A stretch of 54,167 nucleotides of DNA from Bacteroidota bacterium (GTDB lineage Bacteria; Bacteroidota; Bacteroidia; Flavobacteriales; Weeksellaceae). The notes below the pieces were generated by a model. The model had not been told where the DNA came from. It did not search any database and was given only the letters and a program-made list of their open reading frames with translations. Positions 9,511 through 18,409 of the stretch are shown here, in pieces; within the stretch, counting starts at the first letter, position 1; every line of letters starts with the position of its first letter. A program made the translations under genes and the position numbers. Location of the stretch: NCBI GenBank assembly GCA_023399595.1, contig JAEWOR010000016.1, forward strand, positions 1-54,167, read 5' to 3'.

Positions 9511-9540
9511 GTAGGAATTCGCCTCGAGGCGAATTCCTAC
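9511..9540. repeat. REP-like perfect palindrome (GTAG-headed)
   Basis: A perfect 30-bp palindrome with arms GTAGGAATTCGCCTC and its complement and no loop, 52 bp beyond the 3' end of the RAYT gene. It also lies just after the M16 peptidase stop, so it may work as a transcript end for both genes. Both strands begin with GTAG, the foot sequence known to be recognised by RAYT enzymes in enterobacteria. Confidence 0.85.
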
Positions 9541-9592
9541 AGTAATAAAAGCAGATTCAAAACCTAGAGTGGTTGGGAATCTTTATAATCTA

Positions 9593-10096
9593 TTAAATAT
9601 TATCCTCATCATTATCCCAATTTTTAACATTGTTTTTTATATAATTTTTAATGGTACAATATTCATGTTGATCTCTAATTATTCTGTCATGATATCTTTT
9701 TTGCCATTCAAAAAAACCAAAATTATTTTCATTAGACCATCTTTTTAATTTCCCTTTAAAATGATTAATAAAAGAAGGGATGGATTTTGATACTAAAGGA
9801 TATAAACCATTTTTTGGATTAGAAGGCTCGTATTCTTTATTATGGAGAGTAATTAATAAATGAATATGGTTGGGCATTATGGTGTATTCATTAATCATTA
9901 AATGTTCTAGTTTTTTGTTAGCATTGTCGATTAAACTTTGAGCCTCTACAGCTATTTCAGTAAGATACATTGTTGAATTTGAAATTTCTCCAAAATGGTG
10001 AATTCTATCTTTTGTGCAAATAGTTATGAAATATGAATTATTTGAAGAATAGTCAAATTCAGGTAATCTATATTGTTTATGGATTTTAAATTTCAT
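9593..10096 (-). CDS. REP-associated tyrosine transposase (RAYT, Y1/IS200-like HUH)
   Basis: A 167-residue single-domain HUH nuclease. The metal-binding motif appears as MPNHIHLLI. The N-terminal RLPEFDYSSNNSYFITICTKDR and the C-terminal YIKNNVKNW, which carries the likely nucleophile tyrosine, are typical of the family. RAYTs are single-copy, domesticated relatives of IS200/IS605 transposases that cut at GTAG-headed palindromes. The neighbourhood supports this: one perfect palindrome lies 3' (9511-9540) and three lie 5' (10182-10342). No IS ends, partner TnpB or target duplication were seen, so this is not a standard insertion sequence. It appears intact, with a normal start and full motifs. 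Confidence 0.9.
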   Translation of the reverse strand: MKFKIHKQYRLPEFDYSSNNSYFITICTKDRIHHFGEISNSTMYLTEIAVEAQSLIDNANKKLEHLMINEYTIMPNHIHLLITLHNKEYEPSNPKNGLYPLVSKSIPSFINHFKGKLKRWSNENNFGFFEWQKRYHDRIIRDQHEYCTIKNYIKNNVKNWDNDEDNI

Positions 10097-10181
10097 CTTT
10101 GTTTTTTATAAAGATATAAATTGTTATTATAAATGAATTTTATTAATTTCTCAAAAAATAAGGAATGTTTTGCGGAAAACT

Positions 10182-10207
10182 GTAGGAACGCGCCTCAAGG
10201 TGTGTTC
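10182..10207. repeat. REP-like element, decayed right arm
   Basis: The left arm GTAGGAACGCGCCTC is intact. The right arm AAGGTGTGTTC has one change and its last CTAC is lost. It is the first of three elements upstream of the RAYT gene. Confidence 0.7.
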
Positions 10208-10255
10208 ATTTTTGTAAAATGTATAGGAAAAATGTAAGAAAATTATTGGAGAATT

Positions 10256-10286
10256 GTAGGAACGCGCCTTAAAGGCGCGTTCCTAC
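10256..10286. repeat. REP-like palindrome, intact
   Basis: Arms GTAGGAACGCGCCTT and AAGGCGCGTTCCTAC are perfectly complementary around a single A. It is preceded by AATT, as are most other copies. It lies about 50 bp from its decayed neighbour, giving a paired arrangement like that of REP doublets. Confidence 0.85.
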
Positions 10287-10314
10287 GTTGAAGAATTCAA
10301 AAGATTATAAAAAA

Positions 10315-10342
10315 AGGGATACGCCTCAAGGCGTATCCCTAC
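10315..10342. repeat. REP-like palindrome at the 3' end of the DPP11 gene
   Basis: AGGGATACGCCT pairs with AGGCGTATCCCT around CA, and the right side ends in CTAC. The left GTAG head is lost. It lies 27 bases beyond the stop of the minus-strand S46 peptidase gene and probably acts as its transcript end. Confidence 0.75.
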
Positions 10343-10368
10343 AAATTATTTATTTTCAATAAAATGAA

Positions 10369-12516
10369 CTATTTAACGATTTTCATTTCGTCAATTAACC
10401 ATTTAGAATTGGCATACTTGTCAATAATGAAAAGTATATATTTGGTATCCACCATAATATTTCTACTAAAACGAGGGTCAAAATTAATATCACTCATCGT
10501 TCCTTCCCATTGTCTATCGAAGTTAAGCCCAATAAGGTTTCCGTTGGCATCTAAAACTGGACTTCCAGAATTTCCTCCTGTAGTATGATTGGTTGCCGTA
10601 AAATTTACAGGAATATCTCCCGTTTTATCTTTATAAATTCCATAATCTTTATTGTTGTAAAGATCAATTAACTTTCTTGGAACATCAAATTCATAATCTC
10701 TTGGAATATATTTTTCCATTACACCACTCAAGTGAGTTTGGTATCCATAATAAACACCATCTCTTGGGTTTGAACCTTTCACTTGACCATAAGAAACTCT
10801 TAAAGTAGAATTGGCATCAGGGAAGAATTTTTTGTCTTTATCAGTTTCCATTAACTGAGCCATATATATTTTTTGAGCTTCGTCAATTTGTTTTTGAAGA
10901 TTTATATATTGGGTTGAAGTTGTTGAGGCATAAGTTTGCTTTAACTGATTTGCAAATTGATAAATTGGATCTTTTTCTAATTTTTTAATAAGTCCAGAAG
11001 GGTCAGAAAAAACTTTATCCATTTCTGCCGGTAAATTGCCTCCATTTACTGAGGAATTTCCTAGAAGAATAGATTTTTTCATCCAAGATTCTACAGTGCT
11101 TAAATTTTTATTAGCATCGCTATAATCTTGTTTAAAGTTTGCTGGTAAAAATGTTTGAGGTGTTTTTTCAGCATATAAAGCCATAAGTTTTGCCATCACC
11201 TTTGCATCCAACTCGCTGCTGTAATCTTTATAGAAAGATTGCAATCTGTTTTTTAAACTAGTCAAAGATTTGTCATCTATTTTACCATCTTTTACAGCAT
11301 TGGTGTAATTTATGAATAGATTGGCTAAATAAATAGTCTCCGCATTTCTTGTAACCTCGCTATAATAAGCATTGTTTAAAGCATAAGGAGATTGCTCTTT
11401 GTAAAGGGTTTCTAAATTATTAAGAGTAGTTTTTAATCCACTGTTTTTATTGATTAAAGTTTCCTCATATTGATGTCTCTTTTGTACAGCATTGGATTTT
11501 TTTAAACCTTCAACTTCACCAATCCATTTTTTCCAAGCGTTTGCAATAGTGGCATATTTAGATGAGTATTTCAGCTTTGTAGCAGGATCCGTTCTCATCT
11601 TTTCATCCAAAGTTTTCAAAGTAACATCACGAACGGCAATTCTCGCAGGATTTAGTTCGGTCATTATTTTTTCAATAGCGATAGAGGGTAGATATTCTGT
11701 TGTTCTTCCAGGGAAACCAAATACAAATGTAAAATCGTTCTCGGTTTTATCTTTTAAAGAAATTGGTAAGAAATGTTTTGGTTTGTAAGGTACATTGTCT
11801 TTAGAATATTCTGCAGGTCTGTTGTTTTTATCCGCATAAATTCTAAACATAGCGAAATCTCCAGTATGTCTTGGCCAAACCCAGTTGTCGGTATCGCTAC
11901 CAAATTTACCAATACTTTGTGGTGGAGCTCCTACAAGACGAATATCTTTATAAGTTTCTATTACATAAGCATAGTATTTATTACCATAATACATAGGCTT
12001 AATAACAATTTTCTGATAGTCTTCTATTTTTTGAGCTCTTTTATAATCCTCAAGATTTCTATTGATGGTTTGTGTAAGTTCTTCACCTGTTAATCTTTCT
12101 GCACCATAGAATGCTTTTGCCGTAATATCTTGAATGTCTACTATAAAATCTACTGTAACACCAGGGTTAGGAAGTTCATCGTTCATATTTCCAGCCCAGA
12201 AACCGTTTGTAAGAAGATCATTTTGAACGGTAGAATGAGATTGGATATTGTCGTATCCACAGTGATGATTGGTTAGTAATAAACCTTTAGGCGAAATAAC
12301 TTCTGCGGTACAACCCCCATCAAACTGCACAACAGCATCTTTAATACTTGGTTTTTGTGTGTTGAAAATATCTTTTGCAGAAATCTTCATTCCCAAATCC
12401 TTCATCTCTTTTTCATTGAGCTCAGTAGGAATCCACATTCCTCCATTTTGCTGAGCAAAAACCATTACCGCCGGCAGTAAAAACGCCGATAAAATAATTT
12501 TTTTCGTCATAATCAA
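10369..12516 (-). CDS. dpp11: S46 family dipeptidyl-peptidase, DPP11 type
   Basis: A secreted or periplasmic exopeptidase that removes dipeptides from oligopeptides, feeding amino-acid catabolism. The signal peptide is clear (TKKIILSAFLLPAVMVFAQQ). The catalytic His is in LTNHHCGYD (H85) and the catalytic Ser in TGGNSGSP (S650). Length 715 matches the family. Eighteen residues after the Ser is Arg668. In characterised S46 enzymes this position separates DPP11 (Arg, prefers Asp/Glu at P1) from DPP7 (Gly, hydrophobic P1), so acidic specificity is predicted. Start at residue 1 or at Met3 (MTKK). S46 peptidases are frequent in asaccharolytic Bacteroidota. It stands alone, with REP palindromes at its 3' side. 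Confidence 0.92.
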   Translation of the reverse strand: MIMTKKIILSAFLLPAVMVFAQQNGGMWIPTELNEKEMKDLGMKISAKDIFNTQKPSIKDAVVQFDGGCTAEVISPKGLLLTNHHCGYDNIQSHSTVQNDLLTNGFWAGNMNDELPNPGVTVDFIVDIQDITAKAFYGAERLTGEELTQTINRNLEDYKRAQKIEDYQKIVIKPMYYGNKYYAYVIETYKDIRLVGAPPQSIGKFGSDTDNWVWPRHTGDFAMFRIYADKNNRPAEYSKDNVPYKPKHFLPISLKDKTENDFTFVFGFPGRTTEYLPSIAIEKIMTELNPARIAVRDVTLKTLDEKMRTDPATKLKYSSKYATIANAWKKWIGEVEGLKKSNAVQKRHQYEETLINKNSGLKTTLNNLETLYKEQSPYALNNAYYSEVTRNAETIYLANLFINYTNAVKDGKIDDKSLTSLKNRLQSFYKDYSSELDAKVMAKLMALYAEKTPQTFLPANFKQDYSDANKNLSTVESWMKKSILLGNSSVNGGNLPAEMDKVFSDPSGLIKKLEKDPIYQFANQLKQTYASTTSTQYINLQKQIDEAQKIYMAQLMETDKDKKFFPDANSTLRVSYGQVKGSNPRDGVYYGYQTHLSGVMEKYIPRDYEFDVPRKLIDLYNNKDYGIYKDKTGDIPVNFTATNHTTGGNSGSPVLDANGNLIGLNFDRQWEGTMSDINFDPRFSRNIMVDTKYILFIIDKYANSKWLIDEMKIVK

Positions 12517-12675
12517 AAATTTTTTCGAATTTACAAAGAAAAAATGAGGGAGGCTCTATTAAGTTAACATAACATATCCTATTTTATGATTTTTAATAGA
12601 TGATACATTCCATTTAATGGATGATGTTTTTTAGAAGAAGAACTAAGGTTTTGTTTATTTTGTTGTTAGAAAATG

Positions 12676-12683
12676 TATCTTTG
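12676..12683 (+). promoter_or_regulatory. Probable promoter of the polysaccharide genes, -7 element
   Basis: TATCTTTG matches TAnnTTTG and ends 20 bases before the FkbM methyltransferase ATG at 12704. TTTG motifs lie upstream, but none at the ideal 19-20 bp distance. Confidence 0.55.
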
Positions 12684-12703
12684 TTCGGTCAGAATTTGGA
12701 AGA

Positions 12704-13495
12704 ATGTCTTTATATCAAACTATTGCAGAACTACTTCAATTTATACTTCCGAAATTTTATAAGGAAAGGTATTTTAAAAAAAATGAAAAATTAACCACTA
12801 AAAATTTTTCTGAATTAGGTCTCGAACCAGAAATTTTATGGGTTAAAAATTACCTTTCTCAAGATAGTGTAATGATGGATGTTGGAGCCAATACTGGAAG
12901 TTTTATTTATCAATTAGAAACAAAATTGTCTCCTCAAAATATTTTCGCTTTTGAACCTAATAAGAAGCTTTTTAGAAGATTAAAAAGAATTTTTAGCAAC
13001 GTGAATATTTTCCCTATTGCTCTTTCTGATTCCAATGGAGAAGCTAAATTTAAAGTTCCAATTATTAAAGGAAAAAGAAGAACTTCCAGAGGAACTTTGA
13101 ATACCGATTTCAAAGAAGTGGACGAAGAGGGAGTTTATACTGAAAAAGTGCAAGTTCAGCGATTGGATGAATGGATGCAAACACAAAATTTCTCCAGAAT
13201 TGACTTTATAAAAATTGATGTTGAAGGTAATGAAATGAAAACTTTAAGAGGAGCTACAGAAACCATCCAGAAATTTATGCCTACTTTAATGGTAGAAATG
13301 GAGCAACGTCATCACATGGAAAATATTTGGAAATTTATTCTTGAAATTGAAAGCTGGGGTTTTACAGGAAATTATTTGAACCGACAATATTTTAAGTTGG
13401 AAAAAATTTCAGAGAAAATCCTTTCCGAGAATTCTCTAGATGAAAAAAATAAAATGAACTACATTAATAATATCATCTTTATACCGAAAAATTAA
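12704..13495 (+). CDS. FkbM family methyltransferase
   Basis: A 263-residue SAM-dependent methyltransferase of the FkbM family, which O-methylates sugars or other small acceptors. The SAM-binding glycine motif MDVGANTGSF is near residues 58-67. An acidic motif follows in FAFEPNKKLFRRL, and the family C-terminal signature FIKIDVEGNEMKTLRGA is present. No signal peptide was seen. It lies two bases before the flippase gene and is probably translated from the same mRNA, so methylation of an exported polysaccharide precursor is a reasonable inference. The acceptor is unknown. Confidence 0.88.
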   Translation: MSLYQTIAELLQFILPKFYKERYFKKNEKLTTKNFSELGLEPEILWVKNYLSQDSVMMDVGANTGSFIYQLETKLSPQNIFAFEPNKKLFRRLKRIFSNVNIFPIALSDSNGEAKFKVPIIKGKRRTSRGTLNTDFKEVDEEGVYTEKVQVQRLDEWMQTQNFSRIDFIKIDVEGNEMKTLRGATETIQKFMPTLMVEMEQRHHMENIWKFILEIESWGFTGNYLNRQYFKLEKISEKILSENSLDEKNKMNYINNIIFIPKN

Positions 13496-13497
13496 TC

Positions 13498-14973
13498 ATG
13501 AGTGTAGTTGCTAGACAAGGTTTTAAATATACCCTTATTGGTTACTTGGGTTTTGCCATTGGGATGGTTTCTGCTATTTTTATTTTCCCAAATGATTTTG
13601 AATTTTACGGTAAGTTGAGGTTTATTTTGCCATTGGCGGAACAGTTGGTTCCCTTTGTGGTATTAGGAATTTCCTATTCTAATGTGAAGTTTTTTGCACA
13701 AGTTGAAAAAGAAGGAAAGCAAAATAATATGCTGAGTTTGTCTTTAGCATTTGTTCTTTTTAATTTTTTAATTTTTAGTTTCATCTTTTTTATTATTCCT
13801 TATTTCTTTCCAGATTTTACAAAATCCGAAACTTGGAAAAGCAAAGGAATTATTCTTCCTCTTACCCTTATTCTGTCTTTTTGCGCTATTTTTAATAAAT
13901 ATACCTCCAACTTTAAAAGAATTGCTGTAGCTAATGTTTTCGATAATATTATGCCTAAAATAGCTAATCTTGGAGCTTTTTGTTTGTTGTTTTATTTCTC
14001 ACTTTCAGAGAAGTTTGCATTGGCTTTCTTTTTTGGGATTTTCTTTTTTATTCTATTGGGGTATATTTTTTATACCAATTCTTTACAGAAAATTGAACCC
14101 GATTTTAGTACAGATTATTTTAAAAAAGATGATTTGTACAAGGAATTTTTCAGTTATAGTTTTTTTGGATTTTTAGGAACTTTTGGAAGCTATTTGTCCA
14201 TTAACAGCATTATGATTGGTGAGTATTTCGGTATGGAGGAAAATGGTATTTATTCCACTTTGTATGCTCTTATTTCGCTTATTTCTATTCCTCAATTAGG
14301 ACTTTTTAATATTTCTGCACCTATCATCAATAAAACTTTAATGGAAGATGATATGGAAGAATTGGATAGGTTTCATAAAAAAACCTCTCTTTCGCTGTAT
14401 TTTTTAGGCGCCGTTTTGTTCTCTTGTATAATGGTGGGATTCCCTTATTTAACGCATTTTATAAAGAACGGAGTTTTGCTAAGAGAATATGAACCTGTTG
14501 TTTGGATTTGGGGTTCTGCGGTTCTTATAGATTTGGCTACGGGTTTCAATGGGAATATTATTTCTATGTCAAAATATTACCGTTTTAATATTATTGTAAT
14601 GCTTGTCTTGGCTATTTGTACAGTATTTTTGAATCTTTATTTCATTAAAAATACAGATTTCGGATTGGTTGGAATTGCGCTTTCTACGGCTATTTCGCTT
14701 ATTATTTTTAACCTTATAAAAATTACGTTCAACTATATTAAATTTGGAGTTTCACCATTAAGTATCGAGATGATTTTTGTTTCCATTATTTGTACTTTGG
14801 CGATAACTGTAGCTATTGTTCTTCCTAATTTTGAGAGCAGTTTTCTGAATTTAATTTATAAACCATCTGTAGTTTTGTTCCTTATTTTTATCGGAAATTA
14901 CTTCACGAAAATTTTTCCTATTGAAAATTATATCAATAAAGATTTCTTGAAGAGTATTTTTAAATTTAAATAG
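13498..14973 (+). CDS. Polysaccharide flippase (Wzx-like, MOP superfamily)
   Basis: A 491-residue membrane protein with about 12-14 hydrophobic helices and few charged loops, as in the Wzx/MATE-like MOP family that flips undecaprenyl-linked sugar repeats across the inner membrane. The N-terminal pattern RQGFKYTLIGYLGFAIG resembles lipopolysaccharide biosynthesis flippases. It directly follows the FkbM methyltransferase. Its TAG stop (14971-14973) is part of a 50-bp REP-like palindrome, so a mobile palindrome may have created or replaced the original 3' end. The substrate is not predictable from sequence. Confidence 0.82.
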   Translation: MSVVARQGFKYTLIGYLGFAIGMVSAIFIFPNDFEFYGKLRFILPLAEQLVPFVVLGISYSNVKFFAQVEKEGKQNNMLSLSLAFVLFNFLIFSFIFFIIPYFFPDFTKSETWKSKGIILPLTLILSFCAIFNKYTSNFKRIAVANVFDNIMPKIANLGAFCLLFYFSLSEKFALAFFFGIFFFILLGYIFYTNSLQKIEPDFSTDYFKKDDLYKEFFSYSFFGFLGTFGSYLSINSIMIGEYFGMEENGIYSTLYALISLISIPQLGLFNISAPIINKTLMEDDMEELDRFHKKTSLSLYFLGAVLFSCIMVGFPYLTHFIKNGVLLREYEPVVWIWGSAVLIDLATGFNGNIISMSKYYRFNIIVMLVLAICTVFLNLYFIKNTDFGLVGIALSTAISLIIFNLIKITFNYIKFGVSPLSIEMIFVSIICTLAITVAIVLPNFESSFLNLIYKPSVVLFLIFIGNYFTKIFPIENYINKDFLKSIFKFK

Positions 14974-15012
14974 TAGGAACACGCCTCAAGGCGTGTTCCT
15001 ACTATTTAAATT
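14963..15012. repeat. 50-bp REP-like palindrome between convergent genes
   Basis: The core TAGGAACACGCCT / AGGCGTGTTCCTA around CA matches the elements next to the RAYT. Pairing continues outward through GTAG and AATTTAAATA, giving arms of 24 bp. The element includes the stop codon of the upstream flippase gene and lies between it and a convergent glycosyltransferase gene, where it likely ends transcription in both directions. Confidence 0.88.
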
Positions 15013-15031
15013 ATCATGATTTCTTAAAATT

Positions 15032-16111
15032 TCATCCAATCATCACCAATAAAACCCTTTCAATCTCGTTGTTGATTTTCTCTTTGTTGAAGTTTTCTTG
15101 AAAATTAAATTGGAAGTTTTTAAGATTAGAAAACTGTTTGAAAACATCTTTTTCTTCCTCGAAAATAAAAGGATAATTGTTTTTGTAGTGAGTAGGAAAG
15201 ATGGCGGGTTTTCCATATTTTATGGCATCGCCAAGGTTTCCCGTCATTTTGGTTTCCCCATAAATTTCTTCCTGACTGAGAAATTCTGTTTTCGGTTGAA
15301 TTGGGCACCATAAAACATCAGCTTTTAGCATGCATTCCTCAAAAATAGTGGAGGAAACCTTTTCTTTAAAAAATTCAATACTAATGTTTTTTGGAAGATT
15401 ATTTTTTAAATCTTTTAATTCTTGAAGTTCTGTTCCAGAAGCTTTTCCAAGGAATATAAAATGGAATTGCTGTTGAGATTTAGAATTTTTGATGAAAGAA
15501 AATAGATGCTGATAATCTCTTCTTTTTTGGGAAACAGTTCCAGGAATTACAATAATAGTGAGGTCGGATTTTTCTGGTTGCGAAAATTCATTGATAAAAA
15601 CAGGAAGGTAAAATGCTCTTTTTTCTTTTTTTCTTTCTGTTAAAAGATAATTTTGAGTTTTTTCAAAGATTTTCTCATCTAAAAGTAAAAGATATTGAGA
15701 CTTTTGATAAACTTTAGATGCGGAATATAAACCTTCTTTCCATAATAATTTTAAACGATAAATAAAATCTTTGATAAAAAGACTATTTATGATTTTCCCT
15801 TTAGAAATCGTTGAAAAATTGGTGTTATGAATAATGACAGCCGTTCTAAATTTTTCTGTAATTTCTAAAAACGTAGAAAAATAACGATGAACCGTTCCTA
15901 AGATGATTAAATCATATTTTTCTAACTGCAGAAGTTGTACAATGTTTTTTTCTGTACAAATATGAATGTTGTTGTCGTTACCAATAATGCTGGCGATTTT
16001 TTGAGAAACATAAAAATCTACAGTAAAATTGGTGGAATCTTGTAAACAATCTTTAAAGTTCAACAAAATTTCGGCGTGAGTATCCAGTTCTATGTAAGCA
16101 ATTTTCTTCAC
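15032..16111 (-). CDS. Probable GT-B fold glycosyltransferase
   Basis: A 359-residue cytoplasmic protein without a signal peptide. The two-lobed pattern fits GT-B enzymes: an N-terminal half with alternating strands (YDLIILGTVHRYF, TAVIIHNTNF) and a C-terminal half containing TIIVIPGTVSQKRRDY, FHFIFLGKASG, and a donor-binding-like stretch GNLGDAIKYGKPAIFP near 300-315. It starts three bases after the GT2 gene, so the two are co-translated. With the flippase it probably builds a surface glycan. The family number is uncertain (GT4-like at best) and donor and acceptor are unknown. Confidence 0.65.
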   Translation of the reverse strand: MKKIAYIELDTHAEILLNFKDCLQDSTNFTVDFYVSQKIASIIGNDNNIHICTEKNIVQLLQLEKYDLIILGTVHRYFSTFLEITEKFRTAVIIHNTNFSTISKGKIINSLFIKDFIYRLKLLWKEGLYSASKVYQKSQYLLLLDEKIFEKTQNYLLTERKKEKRAFYLPVFINEFSQPEKSDLTIIVIPGTVSQKRRDYQHLFSFIKNSKSQQQFHFIFLGKASGTELQELKDLKNNLPKNISIEFFKEKVSSTIFEECMLKADVLWCPIQPKTEFLSQEEIYGETKMTGNLGDAIKYGKPAIFPTHYKNNYPFIFEEEKDVFKQFSNLKNFQFNFQENFNKEKINNEIERVLLVMIG

Positions 16112-16114
16112 TGT

Positions 16115-16993
16115 TTACTTTTTCTTAAGCATTTCGTTCCATCTTAAATTTCTGATAAATTGTATTTCCTCTTCGGAAATTTGTCTATTTCCTTTTTGTT
16201 GTAAAAAAGTTTTCATGGTGGTGAAAAACTCAAAAAAAGATTTGTTTTTAAAAGAAGATTTTGCTGAAGATATGGCTGCTAAAGGCAGATTTAAACCAAT
16301 ATTGTAAAAATATTCACCTAGCTTTTCCGCTTTTTGTTTTTTGTATTTGTACGCAGTAGGACGCAGGTGTTTTACCCATGAATTTTTAATGGTAATTACT
16401 TCCCAATGGTGCATTTTGGCCAGCATTACATCAATATTATCCCAACCTAAAGTGGGGCGCAATCCGTTAATATCCTTAAAACACTCTTTTCTATAAGATT
16501 TTATAGGTCCGCGAACGTGGTTGGTAGAAGAAATGTTTTCAAATTGCCATTGGTGTTTTTCGTCTTTAAAATTAAAGGCTGAAGAATAATCTAAAACATT
16601 TTTTTTAATCTTCACCAAACCAGAAACCATTCCTGCTTTAGGATTTTTTTTATAGACTTCATTTACTTTCTCTAAATAATTTTCAGGGAAAATAATGTCC
16701 GAATCATATTTACAAACCACCTCAAAATCATCTAAATTTTGAGTTTTTAAACCCGCATTAAAAGCATTGACCACTTTTGAACCAGGAGCGTGATTAGATT
16801 TTTCTAGAGTGATGAAAGAAAAACGATGGTCTTTTTGTTCAAATTCCTGAATAATAGATGGCGTTTTGTCTGTAGAACCATCATTCACCACTACAATTTT
16901 ATAATTTGTAAAACTTTGATTTCTTAAAGATTCCAAACAATAAAAAAGATGATCTTCTTCATTATGAGTGGGAATGATGATTAAAAATTTCAT
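16115..16993 (-). CDS. GT2 family glycosyltransferase
   Basis: A 292-residue GT-A fold enzyme. The N-terminus FLIIIPTHNEEDHLFYCLESL with VVVNDGSTDKT is the classic nucleotide-sugar-binding start. The metal-binding acidic motif appears as CKYDSDIIFP near residue 115, and ScGLV and LRPTLGWDNIDVML match the acceptor region. No C-terminal membrane helix is obvious. It lies 15 bases downstream of aspA and directly upstream of the GT-B gene on the minus strand. A role in the surface polysaccharide encoded by this cluster is inferred. Confidence 0.88.
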   Translation of the reverse strand: MKFLIIIPTHNEEDHLFYCLESLRNQSFTNYKIVVVNDGSTDKTPSIIQEFEQKDHRFSFITLEKSNHAPGSKVVNAFNAGLKTQNLDDFEVVCKYDSDIIFPENYLEKVNEVYKKNPKAGMVSGLVKIKKNVLDYSSAFNFKDEKHQWQFENISSTNHVRGPIKSYRKECFKDINGLRPTLGWDNIDVMLAKMHHWEVITIKNSWVKHLRPTAYKYKKQKAEKLGEYFYNIGLNLPLAAISSAKSSFKNKSFFEFFTTMKTFLQQKGNRQISEEEIQFIRNLRWNEMLKKK

Positions 16994-17008
16994 TGTAAAA
17001 AACCTTAA

Positions 17009-18409
17009 TTATTTATTATGAGGAGTTAACATGTTTTTAGGATCTAGAATTTCATCTAATTTTTCTTGAGACAAAATACCTTTCTCCAATACTAAATTAT
17101 AAACGCTTTTTCCAGTTTCCAAAGCTTCTTTAGCAATTTCAGTAGAATGTTTATAACCAATGTATGGGTTTAAAGCGGTTACAATACCAATGCTGTGTTT
17201 CACCATGTTTAGGCAAGTTTCTTTATTGGCTGTAATTTCCACAATACATTTATCTCTTAAGGTATCTATAGCATTACACAGGAAATTAATATTTTCCATT
17301 ATGGCATGAGAAAGTACAGGTTCCATTACGTTCAATTGCAGTTGTCCAGCTTCCGCAGCAAAAGTTACTGTTAAATCGTTTCCGATAACTTTATAGCAAA
17401 CTTGGTTTACAACTTCAGGAATTACAGGATTTACTTTTCCTGGCATAATGGATGATCCAGGTTGCATTGGCGGTAAATTAATTTCGGATAAACCAGCTCT
17501 TGGGCCGGAAGATAACAATCTAAGATCATTACAAGTTTTAGATAATTTTACGGCTAAACGCTTCATTGCAGAAGAGTAAATTACATAAGAACCCGTATCT
17601 GGAGTTGCTTCCACTAAATTTGGTGCTGAAATAATAGGGTATCCAGTAATTTCTGCAAGATTTTTAGCGCATAATTCAGCGTATCCAAGAGGAGCGTTAA
17701 TTCCTGTTCCAATTGCAGTTGCACCCATATTAATCTCTACAAAAAGACTGGCGTTGTTGTTCAGTTTCGAGATGTCTTCTTCTAAGTTTGTAGCAAAAGC
17801 TTCAAATTCTTGTCCTAAAGTCATAGGAACAGCATCTTGAAGTTGAGTTCTTCCCATTTTGATAACATCGCTGAATTCTTTTCCTTTTTTTCTGAAAGCT
17901 TCAACAATACTTTCTACTTTTTCTACCAATCTTGCATTCATTTGTAGAAGTCCTATTTTAAGGGCCGTTGGATAAGCATCGTTGGTAGATTGGGATAAAT
18001 TAATGTGGTCATTTGGAGAACAAAACTCATATTGACCTTTATTTTTACCCATTTTTTCAAGAACTCTATTGGCGATGACTTCATTGGCGTTCATATTTAC
18101 CGAAGTTCCAGCACCACCTTGAATCATATCTACAGGGAATTGCTCATGAAGTTGTCCGGCAGCAATTTCATCACATGTTTCAGCGATTAATAAATATAAA
18201 TTTTCTTCCAATAAACCTAATTCGAAATTAGTTTTGGCAGCAGCTTTTTTTACAAATGCTAAACCTCGGATAAATTCAGGGTATGAAGACAAAAACTGTC
18301 CTGAAATCTTAAAATTATCAATAGCTCTTTGAGTTTGTACTCCGTAATATGCGTTAATAGGAACTTGTAATTCTCCGAGTAAATCACTCTCCTTTCTAAA
18401 GTTTTCCAT
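17009..18409 (-). CDS. aspA: Aspartate ammonia-lyase
   Basis: Converts L-aspartate reversibly to fumarate and ammonia in the cytoplasm. The fumarase/aspartase superfamily signature GSSIMPGKVNP is near residues 318-328, on the mobile catalytic loop. HINLSQSTNDAYPTALKIG and GTGINAPLGYAELC are typical of AspA rather than FumC, and the length of 466 fits. It sits within the same minus-strand run as the two glycosyltransferases but is metabolically unrelated. Together with the nearby Asp/Glu-releasing dipeptidyl-peptidase it could support growth on acidic amino acids; that link is inference. A CATCTTTG near-match to the -7 box lies at 18473-18480 on the minus strand. Confidence 0.93.
   Translation of the reverse strand: MENFRKESDLLGELQVPINAYYGVQTQRAIDNFKISGQFLSSYPEFIRGLAFVKKAAAKTNFELGLLEENLYLLIAETCDEIAAGQLHEQFPVDMIQGGAGTSVNMNANEVIANRVLEKMGKNKGQYEFCSPNDHINLSQSTNDAYPTALKIGLLQMNARLVEKVESIVEAFRKKGKEFSDVIKMGRTQLQDAVPMTLGQEFEAFATNLEEDISKLNNNASLFVEINMGATAIGTGINAPLGYAELCAKNLAEITGYPIISAPNLVEATPDTGSYVIYSSAMKRLAVKLSKTCNDLRLLSSGPRAGLSEINLPPMQPGSSIMPGKVNPVIPEVVNQVCYKVIGNDLTVTFAAEAGQLQLNVMEPVLSHAIMENINFLCNAIDTLRDKCIVEITANKETCLNMVKHSIGIVTALNPYIGYKHSTEIAKEALETGKSVYNLVLEKGILSQEKLDEILDPKNMLTPHNK

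Noticed and set aside
9593..10096. A complete IS200/IS605 insertion sequence
   Set aside because: No TnpB gene, no distinct left and right ends and no second copy were seen; the flanking GTAG-headed palindromes fit a RAYT instead.
11773..12093. A 106-codon plus-strand open frame
   Set aside because: It is antisense to the S46 peptidase gene and has no recognisable motif.
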